NCBI GenBank assembly: GCA_032209605.1
Contig: JASFXZ010000054.1
Location: forward strand, 1,240,001-1,304,000
Direction: 5' to 3'
DNA from: Mactromeris polynyma
Lineage: Eukaryota > Mollusca > Bivalvia > Venerida > Mactridae
DNA: 64,000 bases
The notes beneath the pieces are model-generated. The model worked only from the letters and a program-made list of their open reading frames with translations. It did no database searches and was not told the origin of the DNA. Both the position numbers and the translations under genes were made by a program. Positions within the stretch are counted from its first letter, which is position 1, and each line of letters begins with the position of its first letter. Shown here piece by piece: positions 12,384 to 25,518 of the stretch.

Positions 12384-13631
12384 TTACATTTGGCCGTTTG
12401 GGCCTGCATATCCGTTTGGGGTCGAAGTAGAAGTGTGAGCAACATTATACTGTTTTCTAGGTTGTCTGCCTCGTGTGGTCCGAGCATTGTACTGCCCTCT
12501 AGTAGGGTAAGGCACATATCTCTGTCCTTGGTAAGGACGCCTGTACGTTTGACGACCACCTCTGTATTTGGAACTTCTATATGAATAACCATAACTATCC
12601 TTTCCTAAAGAAACATATGAGTCACAATGCTTAATGTCTTTAGAAATGTCATCTCCGAAGAGTTTATCTGTAATGGGCATAGACAAATTACACAGACTGT
12701 GGTATTTCTTTTTTAATTGTGGTTTCAAAGCATACCTTCTCCTAACCGACAAAAAATATTGAACCTTACCAAATATGGTAAGTGCATCTGACACCAAGTT
12801 CCTTGCCTCAGAGTTACTTCTAAGGACCTCTTTCAAAACCTCAGCCATTTTAATAATAGGTGACATCCCCATAGAAACTAAATTCTGAAAATCCACTAGG
12901 GCCTTGTCTTGAGCATGTGCATTTCTGTCTAGAATTTTCCATATTTCCTGATTAATTAATGGGGCCGAAAGTTTCTCACAGTTCTCTGGCACCTTATAGT
13001 TCTTTAACACAGACTCAATATCACACTGTTCACTGCAAGCTACATTAATTAGTTTTGCAAGCGAGTCCTGGATTGCCTGCCCTTTTTCTGGTGCTTTAAG
13101 TCTGGGCAACTCCCAGGTATCCACGCTACAGTCCGAACCCAAAGGTTCCCCTCCAATGAGGGCCTCTTGGAAATTTAAATTTCTACCACCAGAGCAACTG
13201 GGGCCAACATTATCCGTGTCAGACACATCTTCAGAATTTACTTCTACATGAATGTTTGGAAGTTCACTGAATGGTCTCCCTAAGGAGTCCTCCATCAATT
13301 CCTCCTCAGTACTCGGAGGCTGGATACCTAGAACAGTCCTAAGACGTTCAATGTCTTTGTAAGAAAGCTTACTTATGTCAAACGCCAAGTCCGAAGACTT
13401 TTTCTCCGTTTGTTTAACCGAAATATGTTTGTCCGAAGACTTGCCAGTTTTATTATTATTGTTCACGTCCGAAGACAGTTTTGATTGTTTGCCAACCGTT
13501 GATTTAATACGGTTTGCAGAACCAGATTGTAAAGCTTTCCCCTTACCTTTTTTCTTCTTGCACGTGGTCTCTTCCTCCGAAAAACCGGAAAAGGACGAAT
13601 AGTCGTCCGACAAACTTAAAATTTCAGACAT
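12384..13631 (-). CDS. gag: DIRS gag-like protein
   Basis: This 415-codon frame is the first of the element, so by position it is the structural (gag-like) protein that would package element RNA. The ATG at 13631 lies about 150 bp inside the upstream inverted repeat, and no earlier in-frame start is better. The N-terminus is acidic and serine-rich followed by a lysine run (CKKKKGKGK). The middle is predicted helical (for example DALTIFGKVQYFLSVRRRYA). The last 70 residues are rich in R, G, Q and Y (YRGGRQTYRRPYQGQRY), a likely RNA-binding tail. No CCHC zinc knuckle is visible, which is common for DIRS gag. It ends in TAA at 12384-12386, just ahead of the pol frame in a different frame. Confidence 0.85.
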   Translation of the reverse strand: MSEILSLSDDYSSFSGFSEEETTCKKKKGKGKALQSGSANRIKSTVGKQSKLSSDVNNNNKTGKSSDKHISVKQTEKKSSDLAFDISKLSYKDIERLRTVLGIQPPSTEEELMEDSLGRPFSELPNIHVEVNSEDVSDTDNVGPSCSGGRNLNFQEALIGGEPLGSDCSVDTWELPRLKAPEKGQAIQDSLAKLINVACSEQCDIESVLKNYKVPENCEKLSAPLINQEIWKILDRNAHAQDKALVDFQNLVSMGMSPIIKMAEVLKEVLRSNSEARNLVSDALTIFGKVQYFLSVRRRYALKPQLKKKYHSLCNLSMPITDKLFGDDISKDIKHCDSYVSLGKDSYGYSYRSSKYRGGRQTYRRPYQGQRYVPYPTRGQYNARTTRGRQPRKQYNVAHTSTSTPNGYAGPNGQM

Positions 13632-13777
13632 ATTTACCGTCTATAATGTTCAGGTAACCTGTTATCACTCCAATACAACCAACAAAAAAAAAAAAATGAA
13701 GTTTGTTAGCTTCTACCGCTAGGTCTGTCGTTGTCGTAAAATACGTCCGCACGTCCGCACACTCGCACGCCAAAAGT

Positions 13778-13909
13778 AAGAATGACAGTGGTGTATATAT
13801 TTGGAGGGTTTGCGCATGATGTTGCGCAGGTATACGCCATACGGCGGTAAATTTAAAATCTTTAAATTAGCGAACGGTAGCATCCCAGAAGGAATGCAGT
13901 GTATACATG
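13778..13909 (-). repeat. DIRS inverted terminal repeat, upstream side
   Basis: This is the inverted partner of 9063-9199. Because it lies upstream of gag on the minus strand, it is expected to contain the element's promoter. I cannot identify a specific core promoter motif. Confidence 0.9.
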
Positions 13910-14313
13910 TGAAAGCCGGAGGCTTTATGAAAAATAATGGTCATAGTTGCCCTTATAATATTTTCATCAACAATTATTGAAGCCTCTTGCTCATACTCAC
14001 TAAAACAGACGGGCTATATAAAGTATTAAAAATAAGTACACATAAAAGTGTCAATTTTGTTTTCATTTTACCAACATTATTTTTTTCTGAAATGATCCGA
14101 GCTTATGTTAACCATGTTTTTGACAACCACATGACTTTGTCATTTAATCGTATCTTTTTTAATATTTACAATTATTTTACTGTACCCGCCCACCCAATGT
14201 ACCACGTGCCAAAATTACCATGCACGAACAATACATTTCGACTAAAACATATTAAAATTTCCACAATAAAATAAAATATTTTTCCTACCTACCTACCCAC
14301 CTCTAAAATCTAG

Positions 14314-14353
14314 GGTCGGTAAAGGGCAAACAAAGACTTTTTTAATTATGGCC
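14314..14353 (-). repeat. right TIR of the outer element
   Basis: This is the inverted partner of 8703-8743. It contains GTCGGTAAAGGGCAAACAAA. The sequence after 14353 resumes the target (TAATAAGAACCATTGCAATG). Confidence 0.8.
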
Positions 14354-14589
14354 TAATAAGAACCATTGCAATGTAGTCTTTTTTAATTTTATGATGTACA
14401 AACATCTTTTTTCACCACATACGGATCAATACATTATGAGTTGTTTGTTTTGGTAAAAAATTGAACAAAAAATGAGCATAATATATCTTTAAACTAAGCA
14501 ATATTTATACTGTATGAGTTCAAGCTTCGTTCTGAAAAGAATAATTTAGGTCACATTTGCTGTTGGCATTCATATTTGATAAGACCAAT
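14354..14589. other. short non-coding spacer
   Basis: Target sequence resumes after the outer element (TAATAAGAACCATTGCAATG), followed by AT-rich sequence with no feature. Confidence 0.6.
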
Positions 14590-14781
14590 ATGATAGATGT
14601 ACATTTGTATATACAATATGATAGAAGTACATTTGTATATACAATATGATACAAGTACATTTGTATATACAATATGATAGATGTACATTTGTATATACAA
14701 TATGATAGATGTACATTTGTATATATAATATGATAGATGTACATTTGTATATACAATATGATAGATGTACATTTGTATATA
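14590..14781 (+). repeat. 28-bp tandem repeat, about seven copies
   Basis: Units of ATGATAGATGTACATTTGTA plus TATACAAT begin at 14590 and recur every 28 bp to about 14781. Variants include GAAG and CAAG in place of GATG. The open frames on the minus strand are repeat artefacts. Confidence 0.95.
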
Positions 14782-14910
14782 CCTTTTTCTAAATGGCAGC
14801 CATTCTTTCTAATTTGTTAAATTAAAGATATTTGCATTAGCCTTGATACAATTTTGTAAAATAATTCTGTCTAGCAGCTTGCTTTTGAAGTTTTCTAAAC
14901 ATTACTTGTA

Positions 14911-17900
14911 GTCCCTACTCTGTACAACAGGAATCAGAAGTCGACATTATGTAAGCATTGTACAAACATTTACTGGTACCCTACTCTGTACAACAGTAAT
15001 CAGAAGTCGACATTATGTAAGCATTGTACAAACATTTACTGGTACCCTACTCTGTACAATGGTAATCAGAAGTCGACATTATGTAAGCATTGTACAAACA
15101 TTTACTGGTACCCTACTCTGTACAACAGGAATCAGAAGTCGACATTATGTAAGCATTGTACAAACATTTACTGGTACCCTACTCTGTACAACAGTAATCA
15201 GAAGTCGACATTATGTAAGCATTGTACAAACATTTACTGGTACCCTACTCTGTACAACAGGAATCAGAAGTCGACATTATGTAAGCATTGTTCAAACATT
15301 TACTGGTACCCTACTCTGTACAATGGTAATCAGAAGTCGACATTATGTAAGCATTGTACAAACATTTACTGGTACCCTACTCTGTACAACAGGAATCAGA
15401 AGTCGACATTATGTAAGCATTGTACAAACATTTACTGGTACCCTACTCTGTACAACAGTAATCAGAAGTCGACATTATGTAAGCATTGTACAAACATTTA
15501 CTGGTACCCTACTCTGTACAACAGGAATCAGAAGTCGACATTATGTAAGCATCGTTCAAACATTTACGGGTACCCTACTCTGTACAATGGTAATCAGAAG
15601 TCGACATTATGTAAGCATTGTACAAACATTTACTGGTACCCTACTCTGTACAAAGGAATCAGAAGTCGACATTATGTAAGCATTGTACTAACATTTACTG
15701 GTACCCTACTCTGTACAACAGGAATCAGAAGTCGACATTATGTAAGCATTGTACAATCATTTACTGGTACCCTACTCTGTACAACAGTAATCAGAAGTCG
15801 ACATTATGTAAGCATTGTACAAACATTTACTGGTACCCTACTCTGTACAACAGTAATCAGAAGTCGACATTATGTAAGCATTGTACAAACATTTACTGGT
15901 ACCCTACTCTGTACAACAGTAATCAGAAGTCGACATTATGTAAGCATTGTACAAACATTTACTGGTACCCTACTCTGTACAACAGGAATCAGAAGTCAAC
16001 ATTATGTAAGCATTGTACAAACATTTACTGGTACCCTACTCTGTACAACAGGAATCAGAAGTCGACATTATGTAAGCATTGTACAAACATTTACTGGTAC
16101 CCTACTCTGTACAACAGGAATCAGAAGTCGCGATTATGTAAGCATTGTACAAACATTTACTGGTACCCTACTCTGTACAACAGGAATCAGAAGTCAACAT
16201 TATGTAAGCATTGTACAAACATTTACTGGTACCCTACTCTGTACAACAGGAATCAGAAGTCGACATTATGTAAGCATCGTTCAAACATTTACGGGTACCC
16301 TACTCTGTACAATGGTAATCAGAAGTCGACATTATGTAAGCATTGTACAAACATTTACTGGTACCCTACTCTGTACAACAGGAATCAGAAGTCGACATTA
16401 TGTAAGCATTGTACTAACATTTACTGGTACCCTACTCTGTACAACAGGAATCAGAAGTCGACATTATGTAAGCATTGTACAATCATTTACTGGTACCCTA
16501 CTCTGTACAACAGTAATCAGAAGTCGACATTATGTAAGCATTGTACAAACATTTACTGGTACCCTACTCTGTACAACAGTAATCAGAAGTCGACATTATG
16601 TAAGCATTGTACAAACATTTACTGGTACCCTACTCTGTACAACAGTAATCAGAAGTCGACATTATGTAAGCATTGTACAAACATTTACTGGTACCCTACT
16701 CTGTACAACAGGAATCAGAAGTCAACATTATGTAAGCATTGTACAAACATTTACTGGTACCCTACTCTGTACAACAGGAATCAGAAGTCGACATTATGTA
16801 AGCATTGTACAAACATTTACTGGTACCCTACTCTGTACAACAGGAATCAGAAGTCGCGATTATGTAAGCATTGTACAAACATTTACTGGTACCCTACTCT
16901 GTACAACAGGAATCAGAAGTCAACATTATGTAAGCATTGTACAAACATTTACTGGTACCCTACTCTGTACAACAGGAATCAGAAGTCGACATTATGTAAG
17001 CATTGTACAAACATTTACTGGTACCCTACTCTGTACAACAGGAATCAGAAGTCGACATTATGTAAGCATTGTACAAACATTTACTGGTACCCTACTCTGT
17101 ACAACAGGAATCAGAAGTCGACATTATGTAAGCATTGTACAAACATTTACTGGTACCCTACTCTGTACAATGGTAATCAGAAGACAACATTATGTAAGCA
17201 TTGTACAAACATTTACTGGTACCCTACTCTGTACAACAGTAAACAGAAGTCGACATTATGTAAGCATTGTACAAACATTTACTGGTACCCTACTCTGTAC
17301 AACAGGAATCAGAAGTCGACATTATGTAAGCATTGTACAAACATTTACTGGTACCCTACTCTGTACAACAGGAATCAGAAGTCGACATTATGTAAGCATT
17401 TTACAAACATTTACTGGTACCCTATTCTGTACAACAGTAATCAGAAGTCGACATTATGTAAGCATTGTACAAACATTTACTGGTACCCTACTCTGTACAA
17501 CAGGAATCAGAAGTCGACATGATGTAAGCATTGTACAAACATTTACTGGTACCCTACTCTGTACAACAGGAATCAGAAGTCGACATTATGTAAGCATTGT
17601 AATAACATTTACTGGTACCCTACTCTGTACAACAGGAATCAGAAGTCGACATTATGTAAGCATTGTACAAACATTTACTGGTACCCTACTCTGTACAATG
17701 GTAATCAGAAGTCAACATTATGTAAGCATTGTACAAACATTTACTGGTACCCTACTCTGTACAACAATAATCAGAAGTCGACATTATGTAAGCATTGTAC
17801 AAACATTTACTGGTACCCTACTCTGTACAACAGGAATCAGAAGTCGACATTATGTAAGCATTGTACAAACATTTACTGGTACCCTACTCTGTACAACAGG

Positions 17901-20900
17901 AATCAGAAGTCGACATTATGTAAGCATTGTACAAACATTTACTGGTACCCTATTCTGTACAACAGGAATCAGAAGTCGACATTATGTAAGCATTGTACAA
18001 ACATTTACTGGTACCCTACTCTGTACAACAGGAATCAGAAGTCGACATTATGTAAGCATTGTACAAACATTTACTGGTACCCTATTCTGTACAACAGTAA
18101 TCAGAAGTTGACATTATGTAAGCATTGTACAAACATTTACTGGTACCCTTCTCTGTACAACAGGAATCAGAAGTCGACATTATGTAAGCATTGTACAAAC
18201 ATTTACTGGTACCCTACTCTGTACAACAGGAATCAGAAGTCGACATTATGTAAGCATTGTACAAACATTTAATGGTACCCTACTCTGTACAACAGGAATC
18301 AGAAGTTGACATTATGTAAGCATTGTACAAACATTTACTGGTACCCTACTCTGTACAACAGGAATCAGAAGTCGACATTATGTAAGCATTGTACAAACAT
18401 TTACTGGTACCCTACTCTGTACAATGGTAATCAGAAGACAACATTATGTAAGCATTGTACAAACATTTACTGGTACCCTACTCTGTACAACAGTAAACAG
18501 AAGTCGACATTATGTAAGCATTGTACAAGCATTTACTGGTACCCTACTCTGTGCAACAGTAATCAGAAGTCGACATTATGTAAGCATTGTACAAACATTT
18601 ACTGGTACCCTACTCTGTACAACAGGAATCAGAAGTCGACATTATGTAAGCATTGTACAAACATTTACTGGTACCCTACTCTGTACAACAGGAATCAGAA
18701 GTCGACATTATGTAAGCATTGTACAAACATTTACTGGTACCCTACTCTGTACAACAGGAATCAGAAGTCGACATTATGTAAGCATTGTACTAACATTTAC
18801 TGGTACCCTACTCTGTACAACAGTAAACAGAAGTCGACATTATGTAAGCATTGTACAAACATTTACTGGTACCCTACTCTGTACAACAGTAATCAGAAGT
18901 CGACATTATGTAAGCATTGTACAAACATTTACTGGTACCCTACTCTGTACGACAGTAATAAGAAGTCGACATTATGTAAGCATTGTACAAACATTTACTT
19001 GTACCCTACTCTGTACAACAGTAATCAGAAGTCGACATTATGTAAGCATTGTACAAGCATTTACTGGTACCCTACTCTGTGCAACAGTAATCAGAAGTCG
19101 ACATTATGTAAGCATTGTACAAACATTTACTGGTACCCTACTCTGTACAACAGGAATCAGAAGTCGACATTATGTAAGCATTGTACAAACATTTACTGGT
19201 ACCCTACTCTGTACAACAGTAATAAGAAGTCGACATTATGTAAGCATTGTACAAACATTTACTGGTACCCTACTCTGTACAACAGTAATCAGAAGTCGAC
19301 ATTATGTAAGCATTGTACAAGCATTTACTGGTACCCTACTCTGTGCAACAGTAATCAGAAGTCGACATTATGTAAGCATTGTACAAACATTTACTGGTAC
19401 CCTACTCTGTACAACAGGAATCAGAAGTCGACATTATGTAAGCATTGTACAAACATTTACTGGTACCCTACTCTGTACAACAGGAATCAGAAGTCGACAT
19501 TATGTAAGCATTGTACAAACATTTACTGGTACCCTACTCTGTACAACAGGAATCAGAAGTCGACATTATGTAAGCATTGTACAAACATTTACTGGTACCC
19601 TACTCTGTACAACAGGAATCAGAAGTCGACATTATGTAAGCATTGTACAAACATTTACTGGTACCCTAATCTGTACAACAGGAATCAGAAGTCGACATTA
19701 TGTAAGCATTGTACAAACATTTACTGGTACCCTACTCTGTACAACAGTAATCAGAAGTCGACATTATGTAAGCATTGTACAAACATTTACTGGTACCCTA
19801 CTCTGTACAACAGTAATCAGAAGTCGACATTATGTAAGCATTGTACAAACATTTACTGGGACCCTACTCTGTACAACAGGAATCAGAAGTCGACATTATG
19901 TAAGCATTGTACAAACATTTACTGGTACCCTACTCTGTACAACAGGAATCAGAAGTCGACATTATGTAAGCATTGTACAAACATTTACTGGTACCCTACT
20001 CTGTACAACAGGAATCAGAAGTCGACATTATGTAAGCATTGTACAATCATTTACTGGTACCCTACTCTGTACAACAGGAATCAGAAGTCGACATTATGTA
20101 AGCATTGTACAAACATTTACTGGTACCCTACTCTGTACAACAGGAATCAGAAGTCGACATTATGTAAGCATTGTACAAACATTTACTGGTACCCTACTCT
20201 GTACAACAGGAATCAGAAGTCGACATTATGTAAGCATTGTACAAACATTTACTGGTACCCTACTCTGTACAACAGGAATCAGAAGTCGACATTATGTAAG
20301 CATTGTACAAACATTTACTGGTACCCTACTCTGTACAACAGGAATCAGAAGTTGACATTATGTAAGCATTGTACAAACATTTACTGGTACCCTACTCTGT
20401 ACAACAGGAATCAGAAGTCGACATTATGTAAGCATTGTACAAACATTTACTGGTACCCTACTCTGTACAACAGGAATCAGAAGTCGACATTATGTAAGCA
20501 TTGTACAAACATTTACTGGTACCCTACTCTGTACAACAGGAATCAGAAGTCGACATTATGTAAGCATTGTACTAACATTTACTGGTACCCTACTCTGTAC
20601 AACAGTAAACAGAAGTCGACATTATGTAAGCATTGTACAAACATTTACTGGTACCCTACTCTGTACAACAGTAATCAGAAGTCGACATTATGTAAGCATT
20701 GTACAAACATTTACTGGTACCCTACTCTGTACAACAGGAATCAGAAGTCGACATTATGTAAGCATTGTACAAACATTTACTGGTACCCTACTCTGTACGA
20801 CAGTAATAAGAAGTCGACATTATGTAAGCATTGTACAAACATTTACTTGTACCCTACTCTGTACAACAGTAATCAGAAGTCGACATTATGTAAGCATTGT

Positions 20901-23900
20901 ACAAGCATTTACTGGTACCCTACTCTGTGCAACAGTAATCAGAAGTCGACATTATGTAAGCATTGTACAAACATTTACTGGTACCCTACTCTGTACAACA
21001 GGAATCAGAAGTCGACATTATGTAAGCATTGTACAAACATTTACTGGTACCCTACTCTGTACAACAGTAATAAGAAGTCGACATTATGTAAGCATTGTAC
21101 AAACATTTACTGGTACCCTACTCTGTACAACAGTAATCAGAAGTCGACATTATGTAAGCATTGTACAAGCATTTACTGGTACCCTACTCTGTACAACAGT
21201 AATCAGAAGTCGACATTATGTAAGCATTGTACAAACATTTACTGGTACCCTACTCTGTACAACAGGAATCAGAACTCGACATTATGTAAGCATTGTACAA
21301 ACATTTACTGGTACCCTACTCTGTACAACAGGAATCAGAAGTCGACATTATGTAAGCATTGTACAAACATTTACTGGTACCCTACTCTGTACAACAGGAA
21401 TCAGAAGTCGACATTATGTAAGCATTGTACAAACATTTACTGGTACCCTACTCTGTACAACAGGAATCAGAAGTCGACATTATGTAAGCATTGTACAAAC
21501 ATTTACTGGTACCCTAATCTGTACAACAGGAATCAGAAGTCGACATTATGTAAGCATTGTACAAACATTTACTGGTACCCTACTCTGTACAACAGTAATC
21601 AGAAGTCGACATTATGTAAGCATTGTACAAACATTTACTGGTACCCTACTCTGTACAACAGTAATCAGAAGTCGACATTATGTAAGCATTGTACAAACAT
21701 TTACTGGTACCCTACTCTGTACAACAGGAATCAGAAGTCGACATTATGTAAGCATTGTACAAACATTTACTGGTACCCTACTCTGTACAACAGGAATCAG
21801 AAGTCGACATTATGTAAGCATTGTACAAACATTTACTGGTACCCTACTCTGTACAACAGGAATCAGAAGTCGACATTATGTAAGCATTGTACAATCATTT
21901 ACTGGTACCCTACTCTGTACAACAGGAATCAGAAGTCGACATTATGTAAGCATTGTACTAACATTTACTGGTACCCTACTCTGTACAACAGGAATCAGAA
22001 GTCGACATTATGTAAGCATTGTACAAACATTTACTGGTACCCTACTCTGTACAACAGGAATCAGAAGTCGACATTATGTAAGCATTGTACAAACATTTAC
22101 TGGTACCCTACTCTGTACAACAGTAAACAGAAGTCGACATTATGTAAGCATTGTACAAACATTTACTGGTACCCTACTCTGTACAACAGGAATCAGAAGT
22201 CGACATTATGTAAGCATTGTACAAACATTTACTGGTACCCTACTCTGTACAATGGTAATCAGAAGTCAACATTATGTAAGCATTGTACAAACATTTACTG
22301 GTACCCTACTCTGTACAACGGTAATCAGAAGTCGACATTATGTAAGCATTGTACAAACATTTACTGGTACCCTACTCTGTACAACAGTAAACAGAAGTCG
22401 ACATTATGTAAGCATTGTACAAACATTTACTGGTACCCTACTCTGTACAACAGGAATCAGAAGTCGACATTATGTAAGCATTGTACAAACATTTACTGGT
22501 ACCCTACTCTGTACAACAGGAATCAGAAGTCGACATTATGTAAGCATTGTACAAACATTTACTGGTACCCTACTCTGTACAACGGTAATCAGAAGTCGAC
22601 ATTATGTAAGCATTGTACAAACATTTACTGGTACCCTACTATGTACAACGGTAATCAGAAGTCGACATTATGTAAGCATTGTACAAACATTTACTGGTAC
22701 CCTACTCTGTACAACGGTAAACAGAAGTCGACATTATGTAAGCATTGTACAAACATTTACTGGTACCCTACTCTGTACAACAGTAAACAGAAGTCGACAT
22801 TATGTAAGCATTGTACAAACATTTACTGGTACCCTACTCTGTACAACAGTAATCAGAAGTCGACATTATGTAAGCATTGTACAAACATTTACTGGTACCC
22901 TACTCTGTACAACAGTAATCAGAAGTCGACATTATGTAAGCATTGTACAAACATTTACTGGTACCCTACTCTGTACAACAGTAATCAGAAGTCGACATTA
23001 TGTAAGCATTGTACAAACATTTACTGGTACCCTACTCTGTACAACATGAATCAGAAGTCAACATTATGTAAGCATTGTACAAACATTTACTGGTACCCTA
23101 CTCTGTACAACAGGAATCAGAAGTCGACATTATGTAAGCATTGTACAAACATTTACTGGTACCCTACTCTGTACAACAGGAATCAGAAGTCGACATTATG
23201 TAAGCATTGTACAAACATTTACTGGTACCCTATTCTGTACAACAGTAATCAGAAGTCGACATTATGTAAGCATTGTACAAACATTTACTGGTACCCTACT
23301 CTGTACAACAGGAATCAGAAGTCGACATTATGTAAGCATTGTACAAACATTTACTGGTACCCTACTCTGTACAACAGTAATCAGAAGTCGACATTATGTA
23401 AGCATTGTACAAACATTTACTGGTACCCTACTCTGTACAACAGTAATAAGAAGTCGCCATTATGTAAGCATTGTACAAACATTTACTGGTACCCTACTCT
23501 GTACAATGGTAATCAGAAGTCAACATTATGTAAGCATTGTACAAACATTTACTGGTACCCTACTCTGTACAACAGGAATCAGAAGTCGACATTATGTAAG
23601 CATTGTACAAACATTTACTGGTACCCTACTCTGTACAACAGGAATCAGAAGTCGACATTATGTAAGCATTGTACAAACATTTACTGGTACCCTACTCGGT
23701 ACAACAGGAATCAGAAGTCGACATTATGTAAGCATTGTACAAACATTTACTGGTACCCTACTCTGTACAACAGTAATCAGAAGTCGACATTATGTAAGCA
23801 TTGTTCAAACATTTACTGGTACCCTACTCTGTACAACAGTAATAAGAAGTCGACATAATGTAAGTATGTACAAACATTTACTGGTACCCTGCTCTGTACA

Positions 23901-24949
23901 ATGGTAATCAGAAGTCGACATTATGTAAGCATTGTACAAACATTTACTGGTACCCTACTCTGTACAACAGTAATCAGAAGTCGACATTATGTAAGCATTG
24001 TACAAACATTTACTGGTACCCTACTCTGTACAACAGGAATCAGAAGTCAACATTATGTAAGCATTGTACAAACATTTACTGGTACCCTACTCTGTACAAC
24101 GGTAATCAGAAGTCGACATTATGTAAGCATTGTACAAACATTTACTGGTACCCTACTCGGTACAACAGGAATCAGAAGTCGACATTATGTAAGCATTGTA
24201 CAAACATTTACTGGTACCCTACTCTGTACAACAGTAATCAGAAGTCGACATTATGTAAGCATTGTTCAAACATTTACTGGTACCCTACTCTGTACAACAG
24301 TAATAAGAAGTCGACATAATGTAAGTATGTACAAACATTTACTGGTACCCTGCTCTGTACAATGGTAATCAGAAGTCGACATTATGTAAGCATTGTACAA
24401 ACATTTACTGGTACCCTACTCTGTACAACAGTAATCAGAAGTCGACATTATGTAAGCATTGTACAAACATTTACTGGTACCCTACTCTGTACAACAGGAA
24501 TCAGAAGTCAACATTATGTAAGCATTGTACAAACATTTACTGGTACCCTACTATGTACAACGGTAATCAGAAGTCGACATTATGTAAGCATTGTACAAAC
24601 ATTTACTGGTACCCTACTCTGTACAACAGGAATCAGAAGTCGACATTATGTAAGCATTGTACAAACATTTACTGGTACCCTACTCTGTACAACAGGTATC
24701 AGAAGTCGACATTATGTAAGCATTGTACAAACATTTACTGGTACCCTATTCTGTACAACAGGAATCAGAAGTCGACATTATTTAAGCATTGTACAAACAT
24801 TTACTGGTACCCTACTCTGTACAACAGGAATCAGAAGTCAACATTATGTAAGCATTGTACAAACATTTACTGGTACCCTACTCTGTACAACAGTAATAAG
24901 AAGTCGACATGATGTAAGTATGTACAAACATTTACTGGTACCCTGCTCT
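14911..24949 (+). repeat. 66-bp satellite array, left part (about 152 copies)
   Basis: The monomer contains AATCAGAAGTCGACATTATG, TAAGCATTGTACAAACATTT and ACTGGTACCCTACTCTGTAC, and recurs every 66 bp with almost no indels. It carries GTCGAC, GGTACC and two TGTACA palindromes. Higher-order structure is clear: an 11-monomer repeat (726 bp) around 15551-17000, a 28-monomer repeat (1848 bp) across about 18500-22250, and a 7-monomer repeat of 461 bp near 23500-24950. Because 66 is divisible by three, long frames stay open (one of 1850 codons). These are not considered genes. Confidence 0.97.
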
Positions 24950-25518
24950 TAGTCCAGTCCCTGAGGACGTCCCGTGTGCAAAAAAGGTCCACGGATAAAT
25001 TTTATATCAATGTATAGCTGAATGTTTGAAGTTTCCAAAAAAATTGGGTAGACATGTGAAATCATGGTACGTTTTGATAAATCCAAGATGGCGGCCAAGA
25101 TGGCCGCCAAATATTTGAAAAAACACCGATTTCTTGAGTTGCGGGTGAAATATGTATGCAAACGAATATCTTTTTTCGTAAATTGTAATAAACAATCACT
25201 GGGATGTTGGACATTGTAAAAATATGCCAATTTATGAACATATTCTATGTTTTCTGGATTTTTTTAAAAAAAGCATTAAAAAAAAGGCGGGAAAATTAGC
25301 GAAATTTCATCATGGGGTTACAATCTTTACATCTCACCGCTGATACATTGCAGTGATCAGTATATTTACTATTTATAATATTTGTGTAATCAATTGTCCT
25401 CAAAACACCAGACTTTTTTCAAGTGTCATTCCAATAACAATGAATCTACATCTTTTCAAAGTGGGTGGGGTAATTATGAAGTTTAGCGCATTTTACAGAA
25501 TATGGGTGATTGGTGATA
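24950..25518 (+). repeat. left terminal inverted repeat
   Basis: It matches the inverse of 32200-32767 over about 569 bp with a few substitutions and one or two homopolymer-length differences. Similarity stops after GGGTGATTGGTGATA. It contains AAGATGGCGGC at 25085-25095 next to an inverted AAGATGGCCGCC. Confidence 0.95.

Larger units (their letters stand above)
9002..13940 (-). mobile_element. DIRS-like tyrosine-recombinase retrotransposon
   Basis: On the minus strand the order is inverted terminal repeat, gag-like frame, RT/RNase H frame, overlapping tyrosine recombinase, internal complementary region, inverted terminal repeat. That is the DIRS architecture rather than the split direct repeats of Ngaro elements. 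No target-site duplication is seen. Left flank AAAATGG and right end AATAATGG share AATGG, as expected if a circular intermediate recombined at a short identical core. The left end carries an 11-bp hairpin (GCCCCTCATCC, with GGATGAGGGGC). gag and pol are open but the recombinase is frameshifted, so this copy is probably inactive. Confidence 0.9.
8703..14353. mobile_element. non-autonomous TIR element, split by a DIRS insertion
   Basis: Once the DIRS element (9002-13940) is removed, a sequence of about 0.7 kb remains. Its ends are inverted repeats of about 40 bp (8703-8743 and 14314-14353), both containing TTTGTTTGCCCTTTACCGAC. The flanking TA (or CTA) appears duplicated when compared with the unbroken copy at 8501-8566. 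TA duplication would suit a Tc1/mariner or pogo-type MITE. A 3-bp CTA duplication cannot be excluded. It has no transposase frame. A poly-T tract lies at about 8800-8830. Confidence 0.7.

Noticed and set aside
12083..12584. Plus-strand open frames inside the DIRS gag/pol region
   Set aside because: They are antisense shadows of gag and pol with no independent motifs.
9002..13940. Ngaro-type element
   Set aside because: Terminal repeats are inverted with an internal complementary region, not split direct repeats, and pol overlaps the recombinase as in DIRS.
14911..24949. CRISPR-like array
   Set aside because: Direct repeats are head to tail with no unique spacers, and the genome is eukaryotic.
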